In this document: positions 1 to 11,200 of the stretch, one piece after another
Layout: the number at the start of each line of letters is the position of its first letter
Numbering within the stretch: position 1 is the first letter of the stretch
Assembly (NCBI GenBank): GCA_020543525.1
Contig: JAHYIO010000004.1
Coordinates: forward strand, 992,001-1,056,000
Direction: 5' to 3'
DNA length: 64,000 nt
Source: Coriolopsis trogii
Taxonomy: Eukaryota; Basidiomycota; Agaricomycetes; Polyporales; Polyporaceae
Translations under genes and position numbers: made by a program
The notes under the pieces: model-generated
Told to the model about the DNA's origin: nothing
The model's database searches: none
The model's input: only the letters and a program-made list of their open reading frames with translations

Positions 1-1167
1 ATCATGAAGCTGTGAAGCGGTGTGCGAGAAGCATGAGACTCACGTCAACTCGGGAGGTATCAAGCTCATCGCAGATATTAAGGCAAATATCACAGTGATT
101 CGCAAGCTTCCGTGACTGCAAAACCTAGAGAGGCAAAGAGTAAAGAGTCCGAGAGTCCTTCAGGAAAGAGGGAAAATTTGAGGTGAAAGAGGAGCATGTC
201 CACTCCTAAGTAGACCCGGAAAAAGCTATATCAGTGGTATGTACACACGGTTCATACCCGGTGGGAACCCATACGGGCCAACGTTGAAGTCAAGAGTTGG
301 GTCCTAGGAAGTCTTCCCTGAGATGTGAGATAGACAGACACTGACAGATTGAACAGAGACAGCTCCCAAGCGGTAGGGCCAGGGGTGGAAAAGTGTCGTT
401 GTTGGAGCATCAGCAAGTGGAACAAGATGGGAAGCAAGATGCGGCCGCGTTAGACTCCAGCTCCAGGTCGACGGAGCACCACCTGTTTGACAGTCGGCTC
501 TATGCATGCTTCCGAGAGCGCTGATCATTCAGCCCAATCGAGCGAATCTGAAGCCGTAGAGAGTCTGTTCATCGCCCGTATGCACCCATTTCAAATGAGC
601 TCGTACGAAGGCTTCAACAACTGCGACTTACCGCGTGCGCTTTGAGATTGGCAGATAGATGTGGACCTCTTGCGCTTCGACCCTTCAGAGGCGCGCTATT
701 GTAAAGATGCGCTGGTACTGAACCTCGAAGCGCAATGTCCCATCTGCCAAACCACCTCCTGCGAAACGTAGTATGCGGAGCTGCTCAGCGCTAACTCCAC
801 CTCACAACGTCTTGAACTTAGGATGGCGCCTAGGACTCGACACCGTTCGTGGCTGGACGCCGGTGACCTCCGGTACCATATGGGTACAGCTTCTTCCCAA
901 CGCTTCTTCACCTGCACCTGTTCAGAATGAATGCTCGAACTTGGATAGCGAATACGTACCAAGATGCAACGCACCCTCGAACGTGGTATGTAAGGCGAAG
1001 ACCCCTGCCGAAACGTCTACGAACGTGCGTTGCAAAGTGCACTTGCCAGATCCATGAGTGCCGGGCCGCCAAGTGTATAAAGCCACCCCGTATGATGCTT
1101 CGTCCGCCAGTAGTGATTTGCAAATCCTCTTCGACACCACCGATTCCATCAGCTTGTCAGCATAGGG
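1..1167. other. no supported gene
   Basis: Only short overlapping open frames with no recognisable domain and no consistent splice pattern. The last ~150 bases should contain the promoter and leader of the SurE-like gene that starts at 1168. I see no clear TATA box or repeat here. Confidence 0.5.
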
Positions 1168-2381
1168 ATGAACCGCTGGGCTTACCTCCTCCACGTCATC
1201 CCGCTCCTTTTCCTCCTAGAGACGGTAGCGACACAAAACATCATCCTGACGAACGACGATGGATGGGCGGTCGCACAGATTCGTGCTCAGCGGATTGCCC
1301 TCGTCTCGTTAGGCTTCAATGTGAGTCGACGTGCTGACTCTAAAGAAGGCTGGAACTCACGGGCTTCAGGTGGTCCTCTCAGCGCCTGCCGATAACAAGT
1401 CCGGGACGGGCTCATCTAGTGCGACACCGCAACCACTCAGCCAGCCATGCGAGTTCAACACTTGCCCGACTGGTTCACCGGCGGAAGGCTTCAATGCTAG
1501 CGATCGTAGGTTTACTCCAAATGCCGAAGGTACACTGACTCAAACCGGGACCCAACGCGACTAAACTACGTGAACTCCTTCCCGTCAGTGAGCGTACTAT
1601 GATTATGGGAACGAAGACTTACGTGCACTGTACAGCGTCGACGCGGTCCGGTTCGGCATCGAAACATTGGCACCTAAATTCTTTGGTTCGGCGCCGGAAT
1701 TCGTGGTGAGCGGTCCTAACGTTGGAAGTCAGTAGCATCCTCGCCATACCAATAGGGAAGACACTCACTCCCCGCATATATGCAGCCAACCTTGGTACTG
1801 TCACTCAAAACTCGGGCACAGTGTGAGTTAGCGAGAGCATACTGTGCAAGCCAATCTGAGATGGTCGCAACAGCGGCGCGGCATGCGAAGCAGCTAAAGA
1901 AGGCATCCCCTCTACCGCGTTTTCCGCGAGGACCGGGTCCCAGATCTCGTACACCACACTCGAGTCTTCGCCCAACTCCTCCGACACTCGCTCAGCGCTC
2001 CTCTACGCAGCATTAACGGCAAACTTCACAAGGACCCTCCTCGTCCCGTCTGCGCGCCCAATTCTACCAACAGGAGTCATACTCAACGTGAACTACGCAC
2101 CGACGACGTTCTCCTCATCCGGCGCTCCAGACGGAGATTGCGCGAGTCCGAGCGACTTCAAGTGGATCTTCACTAGGTTGTTGAGTAACTCGAGCGCGAC
2201 CGACGTGGAGACCTGTGGAAGCACGCATCTGCCGGACGAGACGATGGTTGTGGATGCCGGATGCTTCGCGAGCGTCACCGTTATGAACGCGACCTCCAAA
2301 TCGGACGTGAGCGCAACTGTGCAAGGGCAGGTACTTGGCCGACTTTCGCCCAGCGGTTTACTCTCGTGTTTCGATGGTTGA
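1168..2381 (+). pseudogene. secreted SurE-like phosphatase gene, splice site lost
   Basis: Paralogue of the gene at 11764-13102. SurE proteins are metal-dependent acid phosphatases/nucleotidases; this one starts with a hydrophobic signal peptide (MNRWAYLLHVIPLLFLLETV), followed by the metal-binding TNDDGW motif and later SGPNVG. By homology the exons are 1168-1320, 1370-1505, about 1551-1583, 1636-1727, 1786-1822 and 1874-2381, ending in TGA. All introns close in frame except the second. Its donor GTAGGT is at 1506, but no AG acceptor exists before the needed exon (T-R-L-N-Y-V-N), and reading through meets a stop near 1562. Two later donors are the weak GTCAGT where the paralogue has GTACGT and GTAAGT. 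Everything else reads cleanly, so this is a recent pseudogene, a non-canonically spliced gene or a sequencing error. Confidence 0.7.
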
Positions 2382-2479
2382 AGTTGAAAGATGACATTGA
2401 TGACTGGAGGACTACGCGGGAAGGTAGTAATATACAATGCGTAACATACCTGTAGCATCGGACACTTGGGCATGCAATA

Positions 2480-3503
2480 TATACACGCTAGTGGCGGCTA
2501 GCATTCGCGTTTCCCCATCTGCCGCGTTCTGGTCTGCAAGACTCTGGAGTCTGAGCTATGACTGCAATGTTTCCAGGCGGCGGATTGAACCCTATTGTTC
2601 GATGCTCTTGGGAATACAGGAATGCCGCGAGCTCTGTAAGACATGGTGAGCGTTGTGTTGATTTCCGCCGCATTGGCATAGGCGCACCCTTTGTATCAGG
2701 CTGAGCACCACGCCGGGCGACAGCAGCTTGGGCCAGCAGCAATCAATGTCATAGGATCCGGATGTGGCACGCCTGGCTCCCCCTCGTGGTGGAAATGCGC
2801 GGCGGACTGTGCCTCTGCGACAAGGGAGCTCGCTAGTTTCTTCAAACATGAGCTGCCGAGCTTCAGCTGCATCCCGCATTAGTCAAGAGGAGACATCAAG
2901 ATCGCCCTATACACGCCAACGCCCCATAAGTCGATCCCGCGCGTCTCCGCTGCAGACCCCCTAACCTCGCCTTTGCAGGGACAGTGATATGTTGCATTTT
3001 ATAGCTTGGTTGTTCACACAGCTCCCGGCTATCACGAAAATCAACGGCGGCGTCCTGATGCTGCACGGGAGATTGGAGCACTCACGCGACGCGCACCGCA
3101 TCTGCCTCTGCTGCCTCTGTCAATGCTTTTTCGTCGGGAGGACAAATGCTGCCTTCGGGATGCTGGGCAGCAGCCGCTTGCGCCTGGGCTGCGAGAGACC
3201 CTTCAGGCGGGTCTGTAGCTCAAGGCCTTGTGGACTTCGGAGACGAGCTACCGTGCTTCAGCTGAACGACGCCGAATCAGAGCGCTGTTACTCGCAGGAG
3301 CGCATATGTGCATCTTGATGCTCACTTTCGCCAATGCTATACAATTCGATGCTAGCAGAGGCCGATGCAGTTGTTACGGGCTGCGTGGGAGGTTGAATCG
3401 CCAGTAATGGCTCGAATGGTGGGATGGGATGCGTGTCTTGCGGAATGCGCACAACATCGATGTACGCTGCTTGTTCAAGGTACGGCGCGTTGGAAGAGAA
3501 CAT
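2480..3503 (-). pseudogene. decayed paralogue of the SMP-like repeat protein
   Basis: Reading the minus strand from ATG at 3503 gives a plausible N-terminus (MFSSNAPYLEQAAY...), then three degraded copies of the ~60-residue repeat seen intact in the gene at 43436-45138. Unit 1 (about 3260-3087) has AEAR, a TAG stop, then SEVHKALSYR, a one-base frameshift, and PPEGSLAAQAQAAAAQHPEG. Unit 2 (about 2885-2760) keeps DAAEARQLMFEE and, after a shift and deletion, VAEAQSAA. Unit 3 (about 2670-2490) keeps SQEHRTIGFNPPPGNIA but has lost the AQSAA part. An in-frame stop, frameshifts and deletions in the same order as the intact gene mark it as a pseudogene. End points are approximate. Confidence 0.65.
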
Positions 3504-4056
3504 GATGGTGTGTGGAGAGTGTTGCGGGCATAGTGACTCGAGAAAGTATGCTGAGTAGCAGTGCAGTGGTCGTGCGCGTCGTCTGCGAAGAGTGGAACGT
3601 CACTCACCGCGGTGTAGCCACCAGCCTGATCCGCTATGGGCGCTCCTCCTCTGTGCTCCCTCTCCAACTCCTCCCATCCCCCAGTCGACACGATATTACC
3701 CAGTCCCGTTTTTCAGCCATGAACTCACAACCAGTGCACGGCTTTCAATATGGTTAATTTAAAGAGGATCCAGCGAACGAACAAGTACAGGTCGTCTAGT
3801 ATTACAGGACGTCGTACGGTGTACAGCGGACGCGACATGCACACGCGTCCGGGACGTAGCTATACGACTAGCGAGATGCGAAGATACATAGAACAGAAAG
3901 CGGAACACACACACATGGAAGGACGAGGACGCGTTACGGTTTTGGTACTATACGAGCAGCAAGCGAAGATCGAGAGACGGACCAGACCAATATCTAGCAG
4001 CCAAATACACGGGGACGGGAGTGGAGGAGTCCAGTGGGGTGAGGACGATACACCGA
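3504..4056. other. intergenic, 3' flank of NHP6 gene
   Basis: No coding feature supported. The part next to 4056 should hold the 3' untranslated region of the minus-strand HMG-box gene. The rest is probably the upstream region of the decayed repeat-protein gene. Confidence 0.4.
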
Positions 4057-4826
4057 CTAGTCATCGTCATCATCACCATCACCGCTTCCGCTGTCGGCTT
4101 TCTTTCCCTGTAACCTCCATGAGTTCGGGCCGACGGGATGAAAAAGGAGGGGTACGCACATCATAATCGTTCTTCTCGGCCTCTGCACGCGCCTTGTCCG
4201 CCGCTGCTTGATCATGGTAGGGCTACAATGTGTTGCGATCAGTGAGGCAGCTCCCAGACACACAAGCAGTCGAGCCTCCTTCGCTCGAGTCGAACATGAG
4301 CTTGGTCAACCATGCATGCGCATATATGAGCCTTGTCGGACATATATGCGCACCCAGTGATGTCGCGCGGTATCTTCGACTCGAGAGATAAGACTTGAAC
4401 CATTTCATAGTCGTACTGACCTTCTTCTCGTCATCGTCTAGCTCCTTCCACTTAGCTCCAAGGAGCTTGCCGATTTCACCTGCATATACGCGTCAAATCA
4501 GTCTTCGACGTGTCAGCGGCGCAACGACCCAATGTACTCACCGAAACCGGCGTCGGGGTTTTCAGCCTTGATCCTTTCCCTCCAATCTTGCGAGAAGAAC
4601 ATGTACGCCGACAGAGCGCGCTTCGGGGCCTTGGGGTCCTTCTTGCCCCTTCCCTTCGGCGCCTTGTCAGCCTTCACGGCGGCCTTGCGCTATCAAAGAG
4701 AACCATCAGCCATCGTCGAAGACACTGACGGGCCCCTCCAACGAACCCCAAGGTCGAGGGGAGTCGGAGCGGGAGATGTGGCGGGCATATGCTAACCTTA
4801 GTCGTCTTGGTGGTTTCTTTCGGCAT
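4057..4826 (-). CDS. NHP6: NHP6/HMGB-type non-histone chromosomal protein
   Basis: Small HMG-box DNA-bending protein that assists chromatin remodelling and the FACT complex in the nucleus. Exons (minus) 4826-4797, 4689-4542, 4479-4421, 4222-4160 and 4107-4057 sum to 351 nt, encoding 116 residues. A basic N-terminal arm (residues 1-25, Lys-rich) leads into one HMG box: [20 protein letters not shown] at about residues 28-47, then [13 protein letters not shown]. The tail is acidic (DGDDDDD). Yeast Nhp6 has the basic arm and single box but no acidic tail; the tail is common in basidiomycete orthologues. It runs tail to head with the otubain gene on the same strand, 837 bp upstream, which leaves room for its promoter. 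All splice sites are GT-AG. Confidence 0.95.
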
Positions 4827-5663
4827 CTGTAGGGAGGCAAACATCGTCAACAACATGTCCAACACAACGCGAGACTTTGTGGATGCGCGCCGACACGGCC
4901 GACACGACCGCGACGCGTCCGTCGGGTACGCGTCTCGACGCGACGCGCCGCCCCACACCTCCTGGGTGCCCTCGACGACGACAGCGGGCACGTATCGATC
5001 GCGCGCTGGCATCAGATAACGGCGAAAAAGCCCCTATACACACCTTGAATTAGTGGGGGAAGGGGGGAGTGTGTGTAGGAGACGAGAGTGTTGAGATCGG
5101 GCGGGGAGGTATGGGCAGCGCTAGGCGCAGGCGTACAGGCAGAGGAAAATGGCTGGCTGGCTGCTGGGCTGGCTGGTGAGAGGGCTCTGCCTTGGTGGGG
5201 GCGCAGGCCTGCGCGGTGAGAATCAGAGTTAAACAACCCCTTACATAAGCAGCTGTGACAGCCACACACGTGAGCACCCGCACGGACCAGTGCACTCGTG
5301 ACGCGATCGCGTAGCGTGACAGTGACACTGTGACAGAGCGCTCCCTCAGCCGAGCTAACTCGGCTGACCTTCGGCGCATCTGCCCTCTGGGTTCGTTCCT
5401 GGATGTGGTCTCATGGGAGGCAGCGCGCGACAGTTGTGCTTTCGCGCCAATTCGATTGCGACTATACGCAATACAGGACACAGCAGATGGTACAGGGGGG
5501 CTAATTATATGTACACCACGACAGCCAACATGCAAGTTTGTCTCCCCTCGGGAGTGGGTGGCAGGCGAAATGCGAACCTATTCGTGGAAGAGATGAAGAT
5601 GTCTCATGTGAGGTGACTTTAGGGGCCAGGAGGCTGATGAAAATACCCAAGTCGACTGTTGCC
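4827..5663. promoter_or_regulatory. NHP6 upstream region / otubain 3' flank
   Basis: Non-coding spacer between the NHP6 start and the otubain stop, both on the minus strand. It contains C/T-rich stretches when read on the minus strand, typical of fungal promoters and leaders of highly expressed genes. No TATA box was identified with confidence. Confidence 0.4.
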
Positions 5664-7387
5664 TCACGACACGAGAAGAGGAGGGATTGGATCCGCATCC
5701 CGGCGATCCAGGATGTCGTAATGTCCCGGACTAATGACCACTTATCAGCCAGAGAACGCACACAGATAACATCTCCTGGAGAGCGGACTCACCGGTACAG
5801 CAAGTTTACCGGCTCGAGAAACGTGAAAGGTGCGTTCTGGAACGGCACCCACGAGACATTGCCCCCCTGGTCGTGTCCGTCGAGGTACGCCACGTTGACA
5901 TTGACCTTCAGCGCAGTAGCTAGTGCGTTCATCTGCACATGATCTATACCAGTGTGATTATGGTTAGAAGAAGCACCCACGCAGGATGACACAGGGCGGG
6001 CATTTGCCAGAAACAATAAATACGGCACAGGCCTTGAGTTATCAGGTGGTGGCTCGCCTCCTCAATCAACGCAGAGCGAGGTCGGCCTGTGCTCGCCCCA
6101 GTCCTCCCTTTACCTGACACGAGCGATGCCCGCCATGGCGGAAAACCGGTGCAGTACGTTACTCACCTGCTTCTTTCCCCACCGCTTCCACAAAGTTGTT
6201 GCAAAAGTTCTCAGGGTCCATCTGCTCGCCTGTCTCGGGGTGGAGGAGGAAGCCTGCGTAATCAGGATTGGTCTTGATCTCCGCCGAGGTGAGCAAGCGC
6301 AGATACACAACAATGGAGTTCGACACTTTGTAATAGTCAGTGGGATATGAGACAGTGCGGAGCGAAGAGGCGGCGTACCTTCTGGGTTGTTGAATGCTGC
6401 GAGTAGCGAGTTGATATCAAGAAGACGGCCGTCCACAGGATTGATCACCTGGTTGATGAGCCCAGCCAGGCAATCATAGAAGTCTTCGAACACTAGTCGC
6501 TGGAACCCGACCTGTTCGAGCGTGGGTTGCGATGCCTCAAGCACAGAAAGGGCGCCAGTGGCGGCGAGCATGGTGTCCGAGGAATTCAAGATGTTCTCGA
6601 TGTATGCGAACGCCAGAGCTATCAGAGAGGCGCACGAGGTGAGTTATTCTGGCAAGCGTGGATATCTCGGGAGCTAATATGAGACCGAAGGTGAGGTCCG
6701 CACTTACACCGATAGAAACAGTCACCTAGATATCATAAAGCCACCTCAGCACGGGATGTCTGCGAACTGAGGCATATAAGAGACGGTGGCGTGAACAACT
6801 CACCGTCTCCTCGTGTGCGCCGGATTCCAATCCAGCCTTGCTTGATGAGACTGTCGATCTGCTTGACGAAGAACTGCGACCCATTCTCATATTCTTCCCG
6901 AAGCGTGAGCATCGGGGCAAGTGGCGCAATCATAGGTCTGTCGGGCACTGGCAGTAAGTCTCCCGGGAAGGTCTATCAAGGAATGTTCAGACTGAGTCCG
7001 ATGATTTCTATGGCACCGGTGAACACGCACCTCGACATGATCGAACAGGCCTGCGTCGGGCACAACGTCGTCTGTCATTTATTCGGATGTGGCGTAACAC
7101 ATTCAGCTTCGCCACTTCGCATCGAATGTTAAATCGTGCATACCTTGGGCATCCGCCATTTGTACGTCGGCGTCAGGAACGTACTCTTCCCACTGCTCAT
7201 CGACATCGGGGAGATCGGTTGTTTTTATCCTCGCTGCGGCAAATCGCGACGTCAATGTAGCTCCCGCCCCGGCGCGGTGGCTCGCTCACGTACGTGCTTC
7301 GGGCGAGCGGGACGCCGGCGCGGGCTCGGGACCGCTCGAAGTTGAGGCGTTGACTGTGTTCGTCGCGTCTCCGAACAGCGTACTCAT
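5664..7387 (-). CDS. otubain-type ubiquitin thioesterase (OTU protease)
   Basis: Cysteine protease of the OTUB1 family that cleaves ubiquitin chains. Nine exons (minus): 7387-7294, 7233-7144, 7071-7031, 6972-6804, 6725-6708, 6618-6379, 6325-6167, 5943-5793 and 5730-5664 total 1029 nt, 342 residues. The catalytic Asp/Cys sit in GDGDCFYRSLAFAYIEN and the catalytic His in RPGHYDILD near the C-terminus, as expected for otubains. The N-terminus is low-complexity (Ser/Pro/Ala), followed by an acidic stretch and then the ubiquitin-binding helical region. The catalytic Cys is encoded by an exon of only 18 nt. It is divergent from PUS3, whose start lies 474 bp away, so the two may share a promoter. 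Confidence 0.93.
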
Positions 7388-7861
7388 GGTTGGGGATGAT
7401 GAGAGAGCCACATGTATCTGCCAGCCCTCATTTATGTAGAGAAGCTTTCGTCATACACTGCCTCGTTTGTGCGCCGCGGGCTTGGGTGGACTGCTAGAAG
7501 GGACGGGAGTTGCCGATATATGTCGAACCGCACATATCTGGATGGACAATTGTTCGTGCTTCAAGCGAAGGTGGCCCTTGCAAGAATGCGTGGGATGTGA
7601 GTGGGATATGGGACCTAGATTGTCATCGGGTTGCAGCTGGCGCAACTAAGTAGTATGGTCGTGATGAGAGTAGTAGTACATCGTCAACACAAGGTGACAT
7701 GACTCTAGGCGCTCATAATTTGCCTCCCACCGTCATCTCACCCTCGTACGAAGTGAGACTAACCCTGTTCGCGCAGGAGGTCGAAGTACGTATAGTAAAC
7801 CCATTGCATGCCCGGTGGCTTCAGCTACCGTCTCTTACGACCTTATGCAAGATTCACGAGG
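7388..7861. promoter_or_regulatory. divergent promoter region, otubain / PUS3
   Basis: 474 bp between two start codons on opposite strands. No obvious TATA box. I infer a shared bidirectional promoter from the arrangement alone. Confidence 0.4.
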
Positions 7862-9370
7862 ATGGAACCGTACAAGAACTGGTCGAGGGAAGAGCTGATT
7901 GCCCGTTTGCAGCACCTCGACCCTCACCACGATCGTCCGCGCCCCCTGCAGCAACAACAGGGGAAGCCCTTCGACTTCAACGCGTACCCCAAGCGCAAGA
8001 TCGCGCTCAAGTTCACCTACAATGGCATCCACTACGGCGGGATGGAGTTCCAGAAGGACCCCGCATTGCCCACAGTAGAGGGTGTCCTCTTCGACGCACT
8101 CGTGCACACGAAACTCGTTGATCGCGAAGTGGGACTGGACGGGTGCGGATGGCAGAGATGTGGGAGGACAGACAAGGGTGTGAGCGCGGGTGGGCAGGTC
8201 GTTAGTCTATGGGTAAGGAGCACGCTGGGTGCCAAAGCCGCCACGGAGGACGAGGGGACGCAGGAGGTCGCAGAGATGGAAGCGCCACCTCCGGATACCA
8301 CGACAGAGTCTGAGGGCGGTCCTGGGCTTGAAGGAGACTTTGGACTCATGGACGACTTCGACGACCCTCCAACGAACGGATCTAAGCCCAGCGAGCCCGC
8401 GCCCTCGACAGAAGTTGAGTTCCCTTATGTCTTTGCCCTCAACCATATCCTCCCGCCCACGATTCGCATCCTGGCCTGGTCGCCCGTGGCGGATGACTTT
8501 TCCGCACGCTTCAGCTGTCGCTGGCGCCACTACAAGTACTTCTTCTCCCCCAAAGGCCTCGATCTCGCCGCCATGTCCGACGCTGCGGCGCGTCTCGTCG
8601 GCGAACACGACTTCCGCAACCTCTGCAAGATCGACGCGAGCAAACAGCTCAACATCTTTACCCGCCGCATCCTCTCCGCCACCATCGACCCCGCGCACCC
8701 TTCCTCCCCTTCCTCCGATGATTTGTACGTCTTCAACCTCCGTGGCAACGCATTCCTCTACAACATGGTTCGACATATCATGGCCATCCTCTTCCTCGTC
8801 GGCTCCGGACTCGAGCGCCCCTCGATCATGTCCGCCCTCCTCAACGCCGACCCGACGAACCCCCTCCCTCCCTTCCGCCCCGACGAGCCCGCACCCCCCA
8901 TCATCACCGGCAAGCCAGACTACCAGATCGCAGACCCGCTGCCGCTCATGCTCTGGGAGTGCGGGTACGACGACGGCGTGCTCGACTGGCGCACGGACCG
9001 CGCGAACACGAAGGCGGGGGGAGAGTCGACCAAGAGCCCTCTGCCCGGGATGGTGTGTGCCCACGAGCGCGCGAGGATCGCGGCCGCGCTCGACGAGCAA
9101 TTCGTGCGCGCGGCGGAGGCGCACCATCGGCCGCCTGTGCAGTACTTCCCGTTGGGGGCGCCGGGGGTCGAGCCGTTGCCGCCTGGGGCGATGATGAGCG
9201 TCCCCCTTGGCGGGGGCATGGTCAAGAGGGCGGGGACGTACGTGCCGCTGCTGCAGAGGAAAAGGATGCTGACGCCGGAGGAGGTGAACGAGCGCTATCG
9301 TCTCGGCCGTGGGGCGAAGAAGCTGGGTCGCAAGGCGGCAGCGGCTGCTGTGGACGATGTCGAGGAGTGA
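7862..9370 (+). CDS. PUS3: tRNA pseudouridine(38/39) synthase, PUS3/Deg1
   Basis: TruA-family enzyme that isomerises uridine to pseudouridine at positions 38/39 of the tRNA anticodon stem. Intronless, 502 residues from the ATG at 7862; the same frame is open from an ATG at 7808, but MEPYKNWSREELIARL is the typical N-terminus (a short helical segment ahead of the synthase core). The catalytic Asp lies in CGRTDKGVSAGGQVVSLWVR. NHILPPTIRILAW, the FSARFSCRWRHYKYFF segment and LYNMVRHIMAILFLVG are conserved TruA/Deg1 blocks. An acidic, Pro/Ser-rich insert (about 65 residues) separates the catalytic motif from the EFPYVFALNHILPP block. It is convergent with the BCAT gene, with 181 bp between the stops. 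Confidence 0.95.
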   Translation: MEPYKNWSREELIARLQHLDPHHDRPRPLQQQQGKPFDFNAYPKRKIALKFTYNGIHYGGMEFQKDPALPTVEGVLFDALVHTKLVDREVGLDGCGWQRCGRTDKGVSAGGQVVSLWVRSTLGAKAATEDEGTQEVAEMEAPPPDTTTESEGGPGLEGDFGLMDDFDDPPTNGSKPSEPAPSTEVEFPYVFALNHILPPTIRILAWSPVADDFSARFSCRWRHYKYFFSPKGLDLAAMSDAAARLVGEHDFRNLCKIDASKQLNIFTRRILSATIDPAHPSSPSSDDLYVFNLRGNAFLYNMVRHIMAILFLVGSGLERPSIMSALLNADPTNPLPPFRPDEPAPPIITGKPDYQIADPLPLMLWECGYDDGVLDWRTDRANTKAGGESTKSPLPGMVCAHERARIAAALDEQFVRAAEAHHRPPVQYFPLGAPGVEPLPPGAMMSVPLGGGMVKRAGTYVPLLQRKRMLTPEEVNERYRLGRGAKKLGRKAAAAAVDDVEE

Positions 9371-9551
9371 TGCGTCCCGCCTCGGGGGAAACAAAAGTAG
9401 GTCGACCTTGCCGCCTAATACACACTCGATGATGTGTGTATGCGCGTTGTATCACTAGACGTGCATTGCCCCGGTATATACAAACAGAAATACAGTAATT
9501 TTGCATGCCCTAGTCCCCACCTCCTTCCACCTGCTCGCTGACACTATGTGT

Positions 9552-11200
9552 TCAAGCATTACAAGGGACACACCAGTCCTCCCACTCGAACTTGCCCTCC
9601 TGGATGTCGGTGATGCGCTCGAAGAGCCCGCGCGCGACGGGGCCCATGACACCCTCGTACGAAGGCAACACGATGTCCTTGCCCTGGTACCCGATGCGAC
9701 CGACGGAGGACACGACGGCGGCAGTCCCGACGGTGAACGCCTCGAGCAGACGGCCTTCCTCCGACCAGGCCGCGAGCTCCGGCATCGTCAGCACGCGCTC
9801 GTGGGCGTGCAGGACGATATCAGACGAGAGCCCAGGGAGGGCCGTGCGCGATGGGTGCGCGGCGCAGAGCGCGAGACAGGAGTCGCGCGTGATGCCGGGG
9901 AGGATCGTTCCGTCGAGCGGGGGTGTGATCACGTCAAGACCTGCACGCAGCCGTCCGTCAGCCGACCCGAACCAGAAAACGGGCAGGTCCGAAGAGTCGA
10001 AGAGTCACGTACCGCCGTCATCTCTGCGCACGACGACGAAGAAGTTCATCGCGCCGGCCTCGGTGATTTTGTCGCCGAGCAGCCAGAGACACTGGTCGTA
10101 GCCGAGCTTGGCGGCGTGCATCTGTGGCTTGAAGGTCGATGCGTAGTTGAGCGCGAGCTTGTAGCCACCCGTGCCGCCTGGCCATGCGCGGACGTGATCC
10201 TGGCTTGCGAAGAGTGCGGCTGGACGCGGGCCTGTGCGGAAGTACGGTCCTGTCGGGGAGCAGATAATGTATAGCAGGGCAGAGTCTGACGGTCCTACTC
10301 CGAGAGCTGATTAAGAGTTGAGAACAGGAGTCAGCATGACACTCGGAAGGGATGTATATACGGGTACGTACAGTCGCGCGTGCCGATGATTGTGGGCCTG
10401 ACGTACAGACTGGTGCCCTTGAGGGTCGGAATCCATCGCTTCTCGATCATGACGAGCTTCTTGATGAGCTTCAGCAACTCGTTGGTGTCAAAAGGCGGGA
10501 GGGCGACGCGGCCAGCGGACATCTCCATACGCTGCATGTTCATGTTGGGACGGAACAGACGGGGCTGGCCATCTGGTCCGATGTATGCCTATGCATGGCC
10601 CACGTCAGTCTGGCTTTGGACATGGACATGGGAGGGAACTAGGTACGAACCTTCATGCCCTCGAATACGTTCGTCGCATATTGCAAACACGAACTGGCAG
10701 GATCAATGGAGAAAGGTCCGTACGGCTTGATGACAGGCGCGGACCACCCGTCTTTGGGGTTGTACGAGGCGACCATCATGTGGTCTGTGAAAAACTGTAA
10801 GTGTCGTCAGTTCCGGGCGGAGCCATGAGGTCGTGTGATTGAAATAGTAGAGTTTGGTACGCCAAGAAAACGGCAGCAATCCAACGTAGGGGCGCAAACT
10901 CGTTGAGGGTCATACCCCACAGATGTGCGTGCTCGCAGCATTCACCGATACGCCGCCGTCTATTGGGGTAGGGATATGCACTCACTTGTCCAAACACCAA
11001 ATCAGATGGAGGAGGTATGGGTTTAAGTTCAGTGGCCAGAGTCACTGTAACCTTTGAAGCCTGCAACACCGGGTGAGTTGCGTGAAGAGCATCGGAGGAT
11101 GACAATTGATACACACATCAAGCTCGGCAGGTTGAGAGACGACGTTGGTGACAATGGTGGCATCGTTGGCGTCCGCTGAGATGACCTGCGTTATGGCCAT
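9552..11200 (-). CDS. branched-chain amino-acid aminotransferase
   Basis: PLP-dependent fold-type IV transaminase that interconverts Leu/Ile/Val and their 2-oxo acids. Exons (minus) 11200-11117, 11060-10986, 10794-10651, 10588-10372, 10306-10013 and 9940-9552 total 1203 nt, 400 residues. Recognisable blocks in order: PSDLVFGQFFTDHMM, NVFEGMKAYIGPDGQPRLFR, RPTIIGTRDSLGVGPS, GGTGGYKLALNYA (the Lys here is the PLP Schiff-base residue), QCLWLLGDKITEAGAMNFF and the C-terminal YQGKDIVLPSYEGVMGP. There is no clear mitochondrial presequence, so the product is probably cytosolic. The intron at 10795-10985 is long for this window (191 nt). Confidence 0.96.

Noticed and set aside
7808..7861. Upstream in-frame ATG of PUS3 as the start
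   Set aside because: The added 18 residues are not typical of the family; the ATG at 7862 gives the expected N-terminus.
8207..9394. 395-codon open frame on the minus strand across PUS3, plus a 321-codon plus-strand frame
   Set aside because: GC-rich shadow frames of a strongly conserved gene; Arg/Ser/Ala-biased, with no domains.
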